From: Albizia julibrissin
Lineage: Eukaryota > Streptophyta > Magnoliopsida > Fabales > Fabaceae
Assembly: GCA_037074505.1 (NCBI GenBank)
Contig: CM073482.1
Coordinates: 11,542,001-11,606,000, forward strand
Direction: 5' to 3'
Length of the DNA: 64,000 nt
Part shown: piece after piece, positions 60,791-64,000 of the stretch
Position numbering within the stretch: position 1 is the first letter of the stretch
How the letters are laid out: each line of letters begins with the position of its first letter
Program-made: the position numbers and the translations under genes
Notes under the pieces: generated by a model
The model's input: the letters and a program-made list of their open reading frames with translations, nothing else
Told to the model about the DNA's origin: nothing
The model's database searches: none

Positions 60791-61056
60791 TTTCTTTTTG
60801 TGCATTATTATGTTCTCTCAAGCTCTCTTATATTCCTGTTATGTGCATGCATTTTGCGCATAACTTCGACTTTATTTATAGGCAGAGCTGCGGTACATAA
60901 AGTCAATGGATGGAACCCATGTCTGAAATAATAATAATAATATAATAATAATAATAATAATAATAATTGCTTCAAAGATGCTTCTTATCCAGACACCATT
61001 ATTCTTACTGTTTTGGAATTGATTTCTATATCGGATCGTTTAACTTTTTGGAATGG
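60791..61056 (-). pseudogene. Decayed third MIR169 unit: promoter kept, hairpin lost
   Basis: The box GCTCTGCCTATAAATAAAG (minus, 60872-60887) and the upstream GGATAAGAAGCATC (60976-60990) match the intact unit at 58.7-58.85 kb. To the left, where the hairpin should be, the sequence runs straight into the end of unit B. About 350 bases equivalent to 58330-58690 are missing. Confidence 0.65.
60926..60966. repeat. (TAA)n microsatellite
   Basis: An AATAATAAT run with one interruption, inside the decayed MIR169 unit. Confidence 0.93.
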
Positions 61057-61946
61057 CAAATCAAATTGGTGGTTGACTACTCATACACGTCTCCTTCTAA
61101 ATAATCTTCATTTCGAGTAATTCACATTTAACAAAAAGTTAAAAGTGCAAGTCATCCATTGAATCATCCAAATAGACATATCAGAGATCATTTTATGACG
61201 AGATCAAAAATTTTGTTTCATAACTAATATAAGAACCCAAGTTTGTAATGATTATGCTGTTCTGATTAGTTACTACTACTAGCTAGCTAGTTTGAAACTT
61301 GTTATATTATATAGCTCTAGGTGTTTGGATATTATTGTAGCATTACCAACTAATTACGATGTGAAATATATTTTGGTTTCTCAATATAATTTCTTTATTT
61401 TCATATTTATTTTCGAGAAAATTAGAGAAAAGTCTCCCATTGAAAATTTTATTAATGATGAAGACCTAAGCTAGAGCAACAGTGATCTTTGTGTACAAAT
61501 TTTATATTTTAAAAATATTTTCCCCCAATTTGATCTCTCGTAGATGGAAAATATTTTTTTTTAAAAAAAATTTAGTCATTCGTTAATTGTATTTTTAAAT
61601 TTAATTTTTTCCTTATAAATAAAGTTAATATGTATGCTAAATTTATATAAAAATGTTGTTTACGACTTATACATATATTTCACAAGTAATCTCATCTAAC
61701 ATTTGATTAGTTTTTTGGATTGAAGTCATAGTATGTTATGCTTAATTTTGTTATTTAATGCTCACGTACTTATTAATAGAAGATCGATAATGGTTATATG
61801 CGTTTTTCATTTTGGGATTCATGTTTTGCTAAACTCCCAAAGTGAGAATTTTACTGTTGTACTTGAACCAATTATATCAATAAGTTTTATACAATTGTTA
61901 TGATAGAATAAAAAATTTAATTTAATTAATTAACTTTGATGGGATC
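61057..61946. other. No gene recognised
   Basis: AT-rich sequence up to the LTR start. The 60-codon frame at 61292-61474 has no motif. Confidence 0.4.
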
Positions 61947-64000
61947 TGTAACATCCCAAAAATTTAATGTAAGGATTAATTTATGGAAAATAGATAGTAA
62001 GCTCAATTTTGGAACCTACAAAATTTAAGGAAACTTAAATTTGATAAAGGGAAAAATTATGACCTAGTGTGTGTAATTAATAGGATAAAAATATACTTAT
62101 ATGTATTAAAAAAAATTGACTAACACAAGAGACACATACACACATAACAGGTGGCTTTCTTCTTTGGATGCATGAGAAGACACGTACTCCTTCTCTTCTC
62201 TTCTTTCTCTCATTTGCACAACACAACATACACCTATTCTCTTCCTTTTCTCTCATTGGTACACAACACACACACACATTCTCTTCTCATTTGACCATCA
62301 TATACAGCACATACGTACAGCACACAAGCACACCATCACATTCACTCTTTATTTAATCAAACTCCCCACTTCTTTATCTCTTCATCTTCATCTATCATCT
62401 GCAGAAAAAAGAAAAAAACGAAACAGAAACATAAACACAGAAAACAGAAAAACTGAGAGAGAGTGAGTGGAAGAACAAGCTCCAAATCTCACACACAACA
62501 TCATAAACGTATTTAGGTAAGTTTCTTCTACTTTAACCTTGGATTTTCATTGGATTTGTGGCTGTTTTCTGGGTTGTTTTGCTGCTGGAATCAAGAGAAG
62601 TCACCAAAAACGTTTTGTCACCGTAAAATACCAAAACCAGCAAGTTTGTGTCCGTTTTGCATGAGATTTTCGATTCCTTTTCTTCTGTAAATACGTCCCA
62701 AAACTCAAGGAACATGTTTAGGAGTATGTAGAGTCAAAATCTTTGAGATTGGAGTCCAAAATCATGGTTGCATGTGAGTTTTATCAACTCTGTTTTGGTC
62801 ACCGGAAAACAGAGTTTTTATCGGAAACTTTCAGAAGCTCAAACGGAGGCTACAGATGGATTTTTCATCTGGTTCTTTTTGATATGGAAATTTTAGGATT
62901 TTTAGTATGAAATAGAATCAAGAAGAGCTCAATTTGGTATCAAAACGAATAAGTTATTAATTTTTGAAGTTAGACTGTTAAAACTGACGTTTATCAGAGT
63001 CAGTCAGTTTCGTGTGGCTTTATGACCAACCAAATCACATCCATTATTTACGAAAATTTACAGGGAGATAGTAGACATAACAATTTTTAAAATGAGTGGT
63101 ATAATGTATCATTTGGATATCTGTAGAGGAAGTTATGATTTTTGAAAGATGAGTTTAGAAATAGGTGCAATCCTGAACGTCCAGATTCTAGTAGTTGATT
63201 TCGTGGTGTTTTTGAATTATATAATCTTTCCAAATGACCATGAAAATTTCCAGAATTGAAGTAGATAGGCTTATCTTTAATTGGATATATAGTTTGTATT
63301 AATTGGATTAGTATACTAAGAGATATGAATTTTTGAAGTCAGTTGCTCTCAAACTGTGTTTCTGGAAAACAGTTTATTTGTGTCGAACGTTTGGAAAATC
63401 AAACATTGACAAAACATTATAAAACTTTCCAGATTTAAATTAGACATTCATAGCTTTAATTTTATGGGTAGAACATAATTTTTGAACAAGTATATTAGGA
63501 GATATAGATTTTCAAAGTCATGCTATGTTTCTGGAGACTAATCTAGAATAGGGGTATTTCGGGAAATTCTGGGAGTAATATGGTAAATCTGGGTAGATTT
63601 TGATATTTTTCCATGAAAATATATTTCAATAGCTTCATGTAAGATTTGGACCCAGTCAATTTAGATTTTTATAGAATTAGTTATGATTTTTCAAAGTTAA
63701 CTGAAAAATCTGCCAATTTGCTGAAGAATAGTAAAATTGCACTATGCAAAATTATATAGTGTATAAGCCACTGAAACTGAGATAATCAGCAGATTATGAT
63801 TAAATATAGTAGTAATACAAGTAATAACCAATTACTTGTTAATTTTAATTTATAGGAATTAGTAAAAGCCCGAGCCGAAGAAAAAGTTTTGGATAAACAG
63901 TTGGACTGGAAAAGGACCCAGGTAGTAATTCTTTCTTTCATACACTATGTGATTATTTATATGTTGTGTATTCCATTTTCTGTAACATGATAGTGTCTGT
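61947..64000 (+). mobile_element. Chromovirus LTR, cut by the window end
   Basis: It starts TGTAACATCCCAAAAATTT. Near the window end, TTTTGGATAAACAG, AAAAGGACCCAGGTAGTAA and TTCTTTCATACACTATGTGA are colinear with the minus-strand reading of the young element's LTR (about 21965-22060), so it belongs to the same or a sister family in plus orientation. Whether it is a solo LTR or a 5' LTR cannot be told. Confidence 0.85.

Overview
This is a piece of a plant nuclear genome, most likely a eudicot. It is AT-rich, dense in nested transposons and nearly free of host protein genes. The plant call rests on MIR169 microRNA hairpins, Ty3 chromoviruses primed by initiator-Met tRNA, an Au-type SINE, an RTE-type LINE with a (TTG)n tail, and CACTA and hAT elements with plant-style ends. 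The species cannot be told from the window.

Host part. The clearest host loci are MIR169 microRNA genes on the minus strand. Two good hairpins lie at 55.52-55.66 kb and 58.48-58.64 kb in tandemly duplicated units. A third unit at 60.9 kb keeps the promoter box but has lost the hairpin. A diverged fourth hairpin lies at 2.07-2.22 kb. All four have a TATA box (CTATAAATA or TATATATA type) about 125-190 bases upstream of where the mature arm lies or should lie. The 2.1 kb copy and the 55-61 kb cluster are separated by about 50 kb that is mostly transposons, so the window may show a microRNA cluster split by transposon growth. miR169 represses NF-YA transcription factor mRNAs.

Transposon layout, left to right. 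1-1934: right part of a CACTA-like element. 2633-10776: a chromovirus with one 5-bp target duplication (ATTTG) around the whole, but with its interior inverted relative to its outer ends, so that LTR pieces meet head to head; gag-pol carries four stops and one frameshift. 10787-13234: solo LTR (TSD GGTGT). 15230-18430: decayed RTE-type LINE, interrupted by a 1.2 kb CACTA element (TSD ATT). 18446-21262: CACTA-like element of the same family as the one at the left edge. 21493-30858: a very young chromovirus on the minus strand, with LTRs differing at two positions and an open 1531-residue gag-pol frame. 31905-32144: Stowaway-like MITE. 32758-about 43930: large CACTA element with remnants of a multi-exon Ptta/En/Spm-type protein. 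Nested in it are a hAT element (34229-36636) carrying a fragment of a sieve element occlusion (SEO) gene, and a solo LTR (38796-41526). 44400-48438: three more non-autonomous hAT-type elements, one of them inside a tRNA-derived SINE. 54.8 kb: another SINE. 61947 to the end: start of an LTR of the same family as the young chromovirus.

The most interesting items are the broken-up MIR169 cluster, the inverted chromovirus with its 158-bp palindrome, the hAT element with a captured SEO gene fragment, and the young chromovirus whose integrase zinc finger has a Cys-to-Tyr change. All family assignments come from reading motifs by eye; no database search was run.
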